The notes beneath the pieces were generated by a model. It saw only the letters and a list, made by a program, of their open reading frames with translations. It was not told where the DNA came from and did no database searches. Position numbers and translations under genes: made by a program. From assembly GCF_013410655.1 (NCBI RefSeq), contig NZ_JACCFP010000001.1:4505811-4569810 (forward strand): a stretch of DNA of 64,000 nucleotides, written 5' to 3'. Position 1 is the first letter of the stretch. Every line of letters starts with the position of its first letter. Shown here piece after piece: positions 44,794 through 55,913 of this stretch. The DNA comes from Nocardioides thalensis. Its GTDB lineage: Bacteria > Actinomycetota > Actinomycetes > Propionibacteriales > Nocardioidaceae.

Positions 44794-46535
44794 CCGCACC
44801 CACCGGCGCGATCCGCATCGCCAACTGCTCCGGCTTCTACGGCGACCGGCTCTCCGCACTGCGCGAGCAGCTCGAGGGCGGCGACGTCGACGTGATCACC
44901 GGCGACTACCTCGCCGAGCTGACCATGCTCATCCTCGGCATGGACACGCTGCGCGACGCCGACCTCGGCTACGCGCGCACGTTCCTCCGCCAGCTCGAGG
45001 ACACCCTCGGGCTCGCGCTCGACAGGGGCGTGAAGATCGTCAGCAACGCCGGCGGTCTCAACCCCGCGGGTCTCGCGACCAAGGTGCGCGAGCTCGCCGA
45101 GCGGCTCGGCCTCGACGCGAAGGTCGCCCACGTCGAGGGCGACGACCTGCGGCCGGCCAACCTGTTCGAGGGGGCGCTGACCGCCAACGCCTACCTCGGC
45201 GCGTTCGGCATCGCCTCCGCGCTGACCCGGGGTGCCGATGTCGTCGTGACCGGCCGCGTCACCGACGCCTCGGTCGTCGTCGCCCCGGCCATCGCCCACC
45301 ACGGGTGGACCCCGACAGACTTCGACCAGCTCGCAGGCGCCGTCGTCGCCGGCCACGTCATCGAGTGCGGCACCCAGGCCACCGGTGGCAACTTCTCCGG
45401 GTTCCGTCAGCTGTTCCGCTCCGGCGCGCCGATGGACCGCCCGCTCGGGTTCCCGATCGCCGAGGTCGCCGCCGACGGCTCGAGCGTCATCACCAAGCAC
45501 GAGGGCACCGGCGGCGCGGTCACCGTCGACACCGTCACCGCGCAGCTGCTCTACGAGATCCAGTCGACCCGCTACCTCAACCCCGACGTCACCACCCGCC
45601 TCGAGACCATCCGGCTGCGCGAGGTCGCCAAGGACCGGGTCGAGATCTCCGGCGTCACCGGCACCGCCCCGCCGGAGAAGCTCAAGGTCGCGGTCAATCG
45701 CCTCGGCGGCTACCGCAACACGATGGAGTTCATCCTCACCGGCCTCGACATCGACGCGAAGGCGGAGTGGATCCGCAGCCAGCTCGACGGCCAGTTCAAG
45801 GCCAGCGAGGTGACCTGGACCCAGACCGCCGCCCGGCTCGGCGACGCCGACACCGAGGAAGGCGCGTCGGTGCTGCTGCGCTGCGTCGGCAAGGACCCCT
45901 CGCCCGACCCGCTCGGCAAGCCGTTCACCGGCCCCGCCGTGGAGCTCGCGCTCGGCTCCTACCCGGGGTTCACGATGACCGGCCCGCCGGGCAAGCCGTC
46001 GCCGTACGGCGTCTACACCCCGGAGTACGTCGACCGCGGGCTGGTCGAGCACACCGTCGTGCACCACGACGGCACCCGCGAGGTGATCGCCGACCCGACC
46101 GACTTCATCGAGTCGGTCGCGCCCGACGAGCTCGACCCCGACCTGGGCCGCCGCCCGTCGCCGTACCCCGCGCCGCCGGACTCCATCACCCGCCGGATGC
46201 CGCTGGGCACCTTCGTGCACGCCCGGTCCGGCGACAAGGGCGGCGACGCCAACCTCGGCCTGTGGGTGGTCAACGACGGCTCGCCGAAGTACGACGCCCG
46301 CGTCACCTGGCTCGCCAAGCTGCTGAGCCCGCGCAAGGTGCGCGAGCTGGTGCCCGAGGCCAAGGACCTCGACGTCGACGTCTACGTGCTGCCCAACCTG
46401 GGCGCCGTCAACATCCTCATCCGCGGCCTGCTGGGGCAGGGCGTGGCCGAGACCGACCGCTTCGACCCCCAGGCCAAGGGCCTCGGCGAATGGGTGCGCA
46501 GCCGCATCGTCCACGTCCAGGAGGACCTCATCTGA
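44790..46535 (+). CDS. AtuA-family protein (acyclic terpene utilisation, DUF1446)
   Basis: 581 residues. The N-terminal DUF1446 domain (about 1-450) starts IRIANCSGFYGDR and contains SNAGGLNPAGLA, VVTGRVTDASVV and ECGTQATGGNFSG, all typical. A C-terminal AtuA-like ferredoxin-fold domain (about 475-575) contains ARSGDKGGDANLGLWV. In Pseudomonas, atuA lies in the citronellol pathway, but its reaction is not settled. It overlaps the next gene by TGATG. Substrate class here: branched or terpenoid acyl-CoA, inferred. Confidence 0.92.
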   Translation: MTAPTGAIRIANCSGFYGDRLSALREQLEGGDVDVITGDYLAELTMLILGMDTLRDADLGYARTFLRQLEDTLGLALDRGVKIVSNAGGLNPAGLATKVRELAERLGLDAKVAHVEGDDLRPANLFEGALTANAYLGAFGIASALTRGADVVVTGRVTDASVVVAPAIAHHGWTPTDFDQLAGAVVAGHVIECGTQATGGNFSGFRQLFRSGAPMDRPLGFPIAEVAADGSSVITKHEGTGGAVTVDTVTAQLLYEIQSTRYLNPDVTTRLETIRLREVAKDRVEISGVTGTAPPEKLKVAVNRLGGYRNTMEFILTGLDIDAKAEWIRSQLDGQFKASEVTWTQTAARLGDADTEEGASVLLRCVGKDPSPDPLGKPFTGPAVELALGSYPGFTMTGPPGKPSPYGVYTPEYVDRGLVEHTVVHHDGTREVIADPTDFIESVAPDELDPDLGRRPSPYPAPPDSITRRMPLGTFVHARSGDKGGDANLGLWVVNDGSPKYDARVTWLAKLLSPRKVRELVPEAKDLDVDVYVLPNLGAVNILIRGLLGQGVAETDRFDPQAKGLGEWVRSRIVHVQEDLI

Positions 46536-47701
46536 TGACTGTCCAGGCCACCACGTTCAACCACGGCTTCTCCGAGGAGCAGATCGCCCTCAAGCAGTCG
46601 GCGATCGAGTTCACCAAGCGCGAGGTGACGCCCCACCTCGACCAATGGGAGAAGGACGGCGAGATCCCGCGGGAGTTCCAGAAGAAGCTCGCGCACGCGG
46701 GCCTGCTCGGCGTCGGCGTCCCGGAGGAGGTCGGCGGCGACGGCGGCGACCTGATGGACGCCTGCGCGATGCAGGAGGGCTTCATGGAGGCCGGCTGGTC
46801 CGGCGGCCTGATGGCCTCGGCCTACACGCACGGCATCGCGATCCCGCACATCGTGGCCAACGGGTCGAAGGAGCTCATCGACACCTACGTGCGTCCCGTC
46901 CTCTCCGGCGACATGATCGGCTCGCTCGGGATCACCGAGCCCGGCACCGGCTCCGACGTCGCCGGCATCACCACCAAGGCGGTGCGCGACGGCGACGAGT
47001 GGGTGATCAACGGCGCCAAGATGTTCATCACCTCCTCGGTGCGCGGCGACTTCGTCACCACCGCGTGCCGCACCGGTGGCGAAGGAGCCCACGGCATCTC
47101 GCTCATCGTCGTGCCCAAGGGCACGCCCGGCTTCAGCGTCTCCCGCAAGCTCGACAAGATGGGCTGGCTCGCGTCCGACACCGGCGAGCTGACCTACGAG
47201 GACGTGCGCGTCCCGGTCACCAACCTGGTCGGCCAGGAGAACCACGGCTTCTACTACATCGCCGACCAGTTCGTCACCGAGCGGATCTGGCTCGCGCTGC
47301 TGGGCTACGGCCACGCGCTGCGATGCCTCAACCTCACCGCGCAGTACTGCAGGGACCGGGAGACGTTCGGCAAGCCGCTCCTGGCCAACCAGGTCGTGCG
47401 CGCGAAGCTGACTGAGATGCACCGGCAGGTCGCGGTCGCGCGGACCTACACGCTCGAGGTGGCCCAGCGCTACATCGCCGGCGAGCAGGTCATCGCCGAG
47501 GCCTGCCTCGCGAAGCAGACCGCGGTCGACACCGCCGTCTGGGTCGCCGACCAGGCCGTGCAGCTGCACGGCGGCATGGGCTACATGCGCGAGTCCGAGG
47601 TCGAGCGCCACTACCGGGACGTCCGCCTGCTGCCGATCGGGGGTGGCGCCACCGAGGTGCTCACCGACCTGGCGGCCCGACTGTTGGGGTACGCCAAGTG
47701 A
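46535..47701 (+). CDS. Acyl-CoA dehydrogenase (AtuD/isovaleryl-CoA type)
   Basis: 388 residues. FAD-binding motifs: GITEPGTGSDVAGI in the middle domain, YCRDRETFGKPL and QLHGGMGYMRESEVERHYRD in the C-terminal bundle. A Glu in GGGATEVL sits where short-chain and citronellyl-CoA dehydrogenases have the catalytic base. It oxidises an acyl-CoA to 2-enoyl-CoA, and the next two genes would carboxylate such an enoyl product at the gamma carbon. Coupled on both sides (TGATG and GTGA). Confidence 0.92.
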   Translation: MTVQATTFNHGFSEEQIALKQSAIEFTKREVTPHLDQWEKDGEIPREFQKKLAHAGLLGVGVPEEVGGDGGDLMDACAMQEGFMEAGWSGGLMASAYTHGIAIPHIVANGSKELIDTYVRPVLSGDMIGSLGITEPGTGSDVAGITTKAVRDGDEWVINGAKMFITSSVRGDFVTTACRTGGEGAHGISLIVVPKGTPGFSVSRKLDKMGWLASDTGELTYEDVRVPVTNLVGQENHGFYYIADQFVTERIWLALLGYGHALRCLNLTAQYCRDRETFGKPLLANQVVRAKLTEMHRQVAVARTYTLEVAQRYIAGEQVIAEACLAKQTAVDTAVWVADQAVQLHGGMGYMRESEVERHYRDVRLLPIGGGATEVLTDLAARLLGYAK

Positions 47702-47769
47702 CCGACACCGTGACCGACACCGCTACCGACACCGTGACCGACACAGCTACCGACACCGCTACCGAGGAG
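47698..47769 (+). repeat. 12-bp tandem repeat at the start of the carboxylase gene
   Basis: Six units of the type GTGACCGACACC or GCTACCGACACC, the last diverged (ending GAGGAG). It begins exactly at the GTG start codon, and units 1, 2 and 4 each start with an in-frame GTG. It encodes TDTV/TDTA units. The exact period makes it prone to in-frame expansion and contraction. Confidence 0.9.
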
Positions 47770-49346
47770 CTCACTCCCGAGCAGCGGCGCCGTACGGCGA
47801 TGCTGGAGAAGATCGCCCGCATCGAGGAGCAGAACCGCAAGGCCGTCGAGGCGGGCGGCAAGTACATCGAGCGCCACCACCAGCGGGGCAAGCTCACCGC
47901 CCGCGAGCGCATCGAGCTGCTCGTCGACGAGGGCTCGGCGTTCCTCGAGCTGATGCCGCTGGCCGGCTGGGGCTCCGACTTCGCCGTCGGCGCGAGCATG
48001 GTCACCGGCATCGGCGTCGTCGAGGGCGTCGAGTGCATGATCGTCGCCAACGACCCGACGGTGAAGGGCGGCGCCCTCAACCCGATGTCGCTGCGCAAGA
48101 GCTTCCGCGCCGCCGAGATCGCGGAGAAGAACATGCTCCCGTCGATCAACCTCACCGAGTCGGCCGGCGCCGACCTGCCGACGCAGAAGGACATCTTCAT
48201 CCCCGGCGGCAAGGGCTTCCGCGACCTGACCCGGTCGTCGGCGATGAAGCTGCCGACGATCTCGGTCGTCTTCGGCAACTCGACCGCGGGCGGCGCCTAC
48301 GTGCCGGGCATGAGCGACTACGTGATCATGGTCAAGGAGCGCGCGAAGGTCTTCCTGGCCGGGCCGCCGCTGGTGAAGATGGCCACCGGCGAGGAGACCG
48401 ACGACGAGTCGCTCGGCGGCGCCGAGATGCACTCCCGCATCTCCGGCTCGAGCGACTTCCTCGCCCAGGACGAGCAGGACGCCATCCGGCTCGCCCGCCG
48501 CTGCATGGCGCGGCTGAACTGGCGCAAGAAGGGCAACCCGCCGGCGGCGACGTACGCCGAGCCCGACCTCGACCCCGAGGAGCTGCTCGACCTCTTCCCG
48601 GAGGACCTCAAGGAGCCGTTCGACCCGCGCGAGGCGATCCTGCGGATCGTCGACGGCACCTCGGCGGACAACGCCGTGCCGTTCGACGAGTTCAAGCCGC
48701 TCTACGGCTCCTCGCTCTGCGTCGGGTGGGCCAAGCTGCACGGGCACCCGATCGGAATCGTCACCAACGCGCGCGGCGTGCTGATGAGCGAGGAGGCCCA
48801 GAAGGCCGCGCAGTTCATCCAGCTGGCCAACCAGAAGGACACGCCCCTGCTGTTCCTGCACAACACCACCGGCTACATGGTCGGCAAGGACTACGAGCAG
48901 GGCGGCATCATCAAGGACGGCGCGAAGATGATCAACGCCGTCTCCAACTCCAAGGTCCCGCACCTGACGGTGATCATGGGCGCGTCGTACGGCGCCGGCA
49001 ACTACGGCATGAACGGCCGCGCCTACGACCCGCGGTTCCTCTTCACCTGGCCGTCGGCGAAGTCGGCGGTGATGGGCTCCGAGCAGCTCGCCGGCGTGAT
49101 GGAGATCGTCGCGCGCGAGTCGGCGGAGAAGAAGGGCGAGCCCTTCAACGCCGAGGAGTTCCAGGGCATCAAGGACTTCGTGATGCAGGCCGTCGAGGAC
49201 CAGTCGCTGCCGGAGTTCCTGTCGGGCCTGGTCTACGACGACGGGGTCATCGACCCGCGCGACACCCGGACGGTGCTGGGCATCTGCCTGTCCGTCATCG
49301 ACAACCAGCCGATCGAGGGCGCCATGAACTTCGGCGTCTTCAGGAT

Positions 49347-49350
<4 letters not shown>
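47698..49350 (+). CDS. Acyl-CoA carboxylase carboxyltransferase (beta) subunit, MCC/GCC-like
   Basis: 550 residues. Carboxyltransferase domains with the oxyanion motifs GNSTAGGAYVPGMSDYV and GASYGAGNYGMNGRAYDPRF. FLAGPPLVKMATGEE resembles methylcrotonyl- and geranyl-CoA carboxylases more than propionyl enzymes. The first 24 residues are a Thr-Asp-Val/Ala repeat encoded by a 12-bp tandem repeat; the conserved part starts near MLEKIARIEEQN (about residue 36). It pairs with the biotin subunit through a GTGA overlap. Confidence 0.93.
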
Positions 49351-51370
<2,020 letters not shown>

Positions 51371-51371
<1 letters not shown>

Positions 51372-52537
51372 TGACCGCGATGTTCACCGAGCCCGAGGAG
51401 CGCGTCGCGCTCCGCGAGTCCGTCAAGGCGCTCGCCGGCCGCTACGGCTACGAGTACGTCGCCCGCCAGACCCGCGAGGGCGGCAAAACCACGGAGATGT
51501 GGGCCGACTTCGGCAAGCACGGCTTCCTCGGCGTCAACATCCCCGAGGAGTACGGCGGCGGTGGCGGCGGCATGGGCGACCTCGCCGCGGTGCTGGAGGA
51601 GGCGTCGGCCGCGGGCGCGCCGCTGCTGATGATGGTGGTCAGCCCGGCGATCGTCGGGTCGATCATCACCCGCTGCGGCACCGACGAGCAGAAGAAGCAC
51701 TGGCTGCCCAAGATCGCCAGCGGCGAGACGATCGCGGCGTTCGGCATCACCGAGCCCGACGCCGGCTCCAACAGCCACAAGATCACGACCACCGCGTCCC
51801 GCGACGGCGACGAGTGGGTCCTCAACGGGCGCAAGGTCTTCATCTCGGGCGTCGACGAGGCCGACGTGGTGCTCATCGTCGCGCGCACCGAGGACGCCAA
51901 GACCGGCAAGCTCAAGCCGGCCCTGTTCATGGTGCCGACCGACGCGCCGGGCTTCGAGGCGCAGCACATCCCGATGGACTTCCACGCTCCCGAGAAGCAG
52001 TTCTCGCTGTTCATCGACGACGTGCGGCTGCCCCTCGACGCGCTGATCGGCGACGAGGACGGCGGCCTCTGGCAGCTCTTCGCGGGCCTCAACCCGGAGC
52101 GGATCATGGGCGCGGCGATGACGTGCGGCACCGCGCGCTACGCGCTCGACAAGGCGGTCGAGTACGCCAAGACCCGCAGCGTCTGGAAGGACCAGCCGAT
52201 CGGCACCCACCAGGGCATCGCCCACCCGCTGGCGAAGGTCAAGATCGAGCTCGAGCAGGCACGCCTCCTGTGGCAGAAGGCGGCGGCGCTCTACGACGCA
52301 GGCGACGACTTCACGGCCGGCGAGTACGCCAACATGGCCAAGTACGCCGGCGGCGAGATCGCCTGCAATGCGACCGACGTCGCCGTGCAGACGCACGGCG
52401 GCAACGGCCTGGCCACGGAGTACGGTCTCGGCAACGCCCTGATCGCCGCCCGCCTCGGCCGGATCGCCCCCGTCTCCCGAGAGATGATCCTCAACTTCGT
52501 GGCCATGCACTCGCTCGGCCTCCCCAAGTCGTACTGA
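51371..52537 (+). CDS. Acyl-CoA dehydrogenase family protein
   Basis: 388 residues. Motifs: VNIPEEYGGGGGG, FGITEPDAGSNSHKI, and QTHGGNGLATEYGLGNALI. Where many family members have TSEIM, this one reads PVSREM, so the catalytic Glu is shifted by one residue or provided elsewhere. Coupled to the carboxylase by TGATG. It may oxidise the saturated precursor or a later intermediate of the same pathway. Confidence 0.9.
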
Positions 52538-52566
52538 ACCCCCAACAGGACAACGGAGAAACTGAC

Positions 52567-53724
52567 ATGCCCGGACGCCGGTCCCCCTGGATGGACCAGG
52601 ACCTCGACGACTTCCGTGACCTAGCGCGCACGTTCTGCGAGAAGGAGATCACGCCCAACGTCGACCGGTTCATCGCCAACAAGGAGGTCGACCGCGACCT
52701 CTGGAACAAGGCCGGCGACGTCGGCCTGCTCTGCTGCTCCATCCCCGAGGAGTACGGCGGGGGCGGCGGCACGTTCGCGCACGAGGCGATCCTCATCGAG
52801 GAGCAGGCTCGCGCCCTCGACACGTCGTGGGGTGTCTCGCTGCACAACGGGATTGTGGCGCACTACATCCTCGCGTACGGAACCGAGGAGCAGAAGCACG
52901 AGTGGCTGCCCAAGCTCGCCTCCGGCGAGTGCGTCGGCGCGATCGCGATGACCGAGCCCGGCACCGGGTCGGACCTCCAGAGCGTGAAGACCAAGGCGAT
53001 CCGCGAGGGCGACGAGTACGTCATCAACGGCTCGAAGATCTTCATCACCAACGGCCGCCAGGCCGACCTGGTCATCACCGTCGCCAAGACCAACCCCGAG
53101 GAGGCGGCGGCCGGCATCTCGCTGATCCTCGTGCCCACCAGCACGCCCGGGTTCTCGCGCGGCAAGCACCTCGACAAGGTCGGGATGAAGGGCCAGGACA
53201 CCGCCGAGCTGATCTACGAGGACGTGCGGGTCCCGGTCTCCAACCTGCTCGGCACCGAGGAGGGCCAGGGCTTCATCCAGCTCATGCAGCAGCTCCCGCA
53301 GGAGCGGCTGATCGTCGCCGTCGCCAACGTGGCCGCGATGGAGCTGAGCCTCGACCTGACCCTGCAGTACGTCCACGAGCGGGAGGCGTTCGGCCGCCCG
53401 ATCTGGGGCTTCCAGAACACGAAGTTCAAGCTGGCCGAGGTCGCCACCGAGGCACGCGTCGCGCGGTCGTTCGTCGACGAGTGCATCGCGCTGCACCTCG
53501 AGGGCAAGCTCGACATCCCCACCGTCGCCATGGCCAAGCTGTGGTGCTCGGAGCGGGCGCAGAAGGTCGCCGACAAGTGCCTCCAGCTGTTCGGCGGCTA
53601 CGGCTACATGAACGAGTACCCGATCGCCCGGATCTGGGCCGACCTCCGGGTCTCGCAGATCTATGCCGGCACCAGCGAGATCATGAAGGAGATCATCAGC
53701 CGGTCGCTGCCCGCGCCCAGCTGA
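52567..53724 (+). CDS. Acyl-CoA dehydrogenase (long/branched-chain type)
   Basis: 385 residues. IPEEYGGGGGTF, AMTEPGTGSDLQSV, YVHEREAFGRPI and the canonical Glu in IYAGTSEIMKEII are all present. It lies 29 bp behind the previous dehydrogenase, which gives the cluster three dehydrogenases in a row with the carboxylase between. ATG 52567 is backed by conserved WMDQDLDDFRDLARTF at the N-terminus. An 11-bp hairpin follows the gene. Confidence 0.93.
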   Translation: MPGRRSPWMDQDLDDFRDLARTFCEKEITPNVDRFIANKEVDRDLWNKAGDVGLLCCSIPEEYGGGGGTFAHEAILIEEQARALDTSWGVSLHNGIVAHYILAYGTEEQKHEWLPKLASGECVGAIAMTEPGTGSDLQSVKTKAIREGDEYVINGSKIFITNGRQADLVITVAKTNPEEAAAGISLILVPTSTPGFSRGKHLDKVGMKGQDTAELIYEDVRVPVSNLLGTEEGQGFIQLMQQLPQERLIVAVANVAAMELSLDLTLQYVHEREAFGRPIWGFQNTKFKLAEVATEARVARSFVDECIALHLEGKLDIPTVAMAKLWCSERAQKVADKCLQLFGGYGYMNEYPIARIWADLRVSQIYAGTSEIMKEIISRSLPAPS

Positions 53725-53740
53725 CGACCCACCTCTCGGA

Positions 53741-53773
53741 CCGGCCGCGTGGGCCCTCGGCTCACGCGGCCGG
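53741..53773. terminator. Hairpin terminator between convergent genes
   Basis: CCGGCCGCGTG (53741-53751) and CACGCGGCCGG (53763-53773) pair perfectly around an 11-nt loop. The right arm covers the end of the converging CARDB gene. It probably terminates both transcripts. Confidence 0.75.
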
Positions 53774-55813
53774 CTTGTGCCACACCTCGAGCACCGTCGT
53801 CTCCTGCCAGACCTCCCCGCCGAGGTGGTTGGGGTGGCTGACGCTGTCGTCCCACGTCTTGGCGTACATCAGGTCGCCGCTGCGGTCGGCCTTGGTGCCG
53901 CGGTAGAGGGACGGGTCGGCCTCGTGGAACTCGTTGTACTGCATCAGCCACCGTGACGTGGTCGTGTCGGTGTAGTCCCCACCACCGCAGTCGACCGTGC
54001 GGACGGTGTCCTTGACCTGGACGGGGCGGGCCACGACCAACAGGTTGACGACCGGCTCGCGCCAGGTGTCCTCCTCGCCGGGGAGGATCTCCGCCGGGTT
54101 GGGCTTCACGATCTCGGGGATGGCGTAGGTGGAGAGGGTGCCGGGGACCGACCCGGTCTGGGTGGACGAGCCGGAGCACATGCTGCCGTCACTGCGGGGA
54201 TAGCTGTAGTGCGAGTGGTAGCTCGCCTCCGTGAGGGGCAGCGGTGCCTGCTGGATGGCGCCGTTGACCGCGAGCTCGACGATGGCGGTCGTCTTCGCCC
54301 GCCACGAGCCGGAGTGCTGGACCGGGTAGTTGTACAGGTTCTCGCCGCCCACCGGCGTCGTACCGGAGTAGGTGATCCGGGAGTCGAACCTGACCTCGAA
54401 CCGCGCGCACTTCAGGAACCGCTGGAACGCCTCCTCGCCCCAGGGGAAGCCGAGCAGCTGCGCCATCCGCGCCAGCCGCAGCAGGACCGGCAGCGCCTCC
54501 AGGCCGTGCTCGACCGAGCACTGCTTCCACGCGTCCCTGTACACGGCCTCCGCGACGCGGATGAACCGCGCCATCGCGTCCTGCATCTCCGGGGTCTCGT
54601 CGGTCTCGTCGTCCCCGACGCCGAGCAGCTGCATCTGCCGGAGCCACCCGAGCGCCTGGTCGATGGCGGCGAAGGCAGCGCCGCGGTCGCGCGGGTTCGC
54701 CTCCGCTCGCACCAGCGCGGGCTTCACGACGGCGTAGTAGAACTCCGTCAGCAAGGCGACGACCTGACGGCCCACGTCGGGGTCCGGCTCCTCGCCCTTC
54801 AGCTGGTCTTCCCGCTCCTTGCGCAGGAGCTCGGCGATGTCGGCGGTGATCTGGCCGCCGAGCCGGGACGGCGGGTAGTCGGCCATCGCGTCCCGGTCGG
54901 CCGTCGTGCCCAGGCCGACCCCCGGCGTGGAGAAGTGCAGGACCGGCAGGCGCACGACGTCGGCGCCGTCGCCGGCCCGAGGAGGCAGCGGCGGGTAGAG
55001 GTGGAAGTCCTCGCCGCCGCCGTGGAAGTAGAACGGGGTCTGCTGCGCGAGCGGCCCGAGGTCCGGACCGTCGATGGTGAGCACCGCCGGCTTCATCAGC
55101 AGCAGGCCGTGCGGCTTCAGCTCGACGGCGGCGGCGAGGCCGCCTGACAGAGGCAGGTCACCGACCGCGGCGACCGGTGTCATCGTGATCTGCTCGGGCG
55201 CGACCAGGGCCTGGGCGGGGATCGTGAGCGTGTACGTCGTGCCGTCGGCACCGGTGGCGGTGATCGTCGTGTCCTGGTGCTGGTAGGCCATCTCGGTGAC
55301 GGCGCGTGCCTCGTCGGGGTCGGGCTCGACCGTGAGCGGGTTCGGGGTGCGCGGATACTCGGAGTCCACCGGCGCCACCACCGTCACGGCGCGCGTGGCC
55401 ACGCGGCAGTTGTTGCGCTCGTTCGACTCCCGGACCTGCTTGCGGGCGTCGGCGCAGGCCAGCACGCGGTAGTCACCGGCCGCGCCGGCGGGGACCTCGA
55501 GGCGGACGGTCGCCGACTCCGTCCTCCCGCTCCCGAGCCGCGGGACCTTGACGCTGCGGCTCACCAGGTCGCCGCCGGGGCGGGTGTCGCCGGAGAGGTG
55601 CACCGTCGTCGTCGACGCCCCTGCGCGCGCCCGGCCGGCGTTGCGCACCGAGACCTTCACGGCGAGGGTGGCGCCCGCGTCGACGGAGGCGGGCGCGCTC
55701 ACCGCGCTGACCACGAGATCGGGCAGGCGCGCGGCGCCGTACGCATCGGGCCCGGAGGGGAGCAGCGGGAGCGCGAGGAGGGCCGCCAGGGCGGACAGGG
55801 CGGGACGTCGCAT
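53762..55813 (-). CDS. Large secreted protein with CARDB domain, function unknown
   Basis: 683 residues. Signal peptide at 1-27 (MRRPALSALAALLALPLL). Residues 30-150 form a CARDB-type Ig-like domain (PDLVVSAVSAPASVDAGATL, VRNAGRARAG, VRESNERNNC). Then comes a ZU5/PKD-like beta region (LTIPAQALVAPEQITMTPVAAVG), followed by a long helical segment and a Cys-containing C-terminal beta domain. No catalytic motif seen. It is divergent from the BTAD regulator across 100 bp, so that regulator may control it. Surface adhesion or binding is possible but unsupported. Confidence 0.85.
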   Translation of the reverse strand: MRRPALSALAALLALPLLPSGPDAYGAARLPDLVVSAVSAPASVDAGATLAVKVSVRNAGRARAGASTTTVHLSGDTRPGGDLVSRSVKVPRLGSGRTESATVRLEVPAGAAGDYRVLACADARKQVRESNERNNCRVATRAVTVVAPVDSEYPRTPNPLTVEPDPDEARAVTEMAYQHQDTTITATGADGTTYTLTIPAQALVAPEQITMTPVAAVGDLPLSGGLAAAVELKPHGLLLMKPAVLTIDGPDLGPLAQQTPFYFHGGGEDFHLYPPLPPRAGDGADVVRLPVLHFSTPGVGLGTTADRDAMADYPPSRLGGQITADIAELLRKEREDQLKGEEPDPDVGRQVVALLTEFYYAVVKPALVRAEANPRDRGAAFAAIDQALGWLRQMQLLGVGDDETDETPEMQDAMARFIRVAEAVYRDAWKQCSVEHGLEALPVLLRLARMAQLLGFPWGEEAFQRFLKCARFEVRFDSRITYSGTTPVGGENLYNYPVQHSGSWRAKTTAIVELAVNGAIQQAPLPLTEASYHSHYSYPRSDGSMCSGSSTQTGSVPGTLSTYAIPEIVKPNPAEILPGEEDTWREPVVNLLVVARPVQVKDTVRTVDCGGGDYTDTTTSRWLMQYNEFHEADPSLYRGTKADRSGDLMYAKTWDDSVSHPNHLGGEVWQETTVLEVWHKPAA

Positions 55814-55866
55814 GGATGTGACCTCTTCCGGGCTCGATCGGGGGTGACGGGAGTCTCCGCCGGTTC

Positions 55867-55886
55867 GCTCAAAGTCCGCTCAAGAC
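55867..55886. promoter_or_regulatory. 11-bp direct repeat upstream of the BTAD regulator
   Basis: GCTCAA at 55867-55872 and 55878-55883, offset exactly 11 bp (GCTCAAAGTCC then GCTCAAGACGG). SARP/BTAD regulators bind heptamer direct repeats with this periodicity. It lies between the CARDB gene and the BTAD gene, so autoregulation or control of the secreted protein is possible. Confidence 0.45.
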
Positions 55887-55913
55887 GGCACGCGCCGGGT
55901 GAGACTCGAGGGC

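Noticed and set aside
43300..44859. Minus-strand extension upstream of the SDR gene, giving a 778-codon ORF
   Set aside because: Homology starts at the ATG at 43299. The extension is antisense to the TetR and TIGR03084 genes and would cross the operator palindrome.
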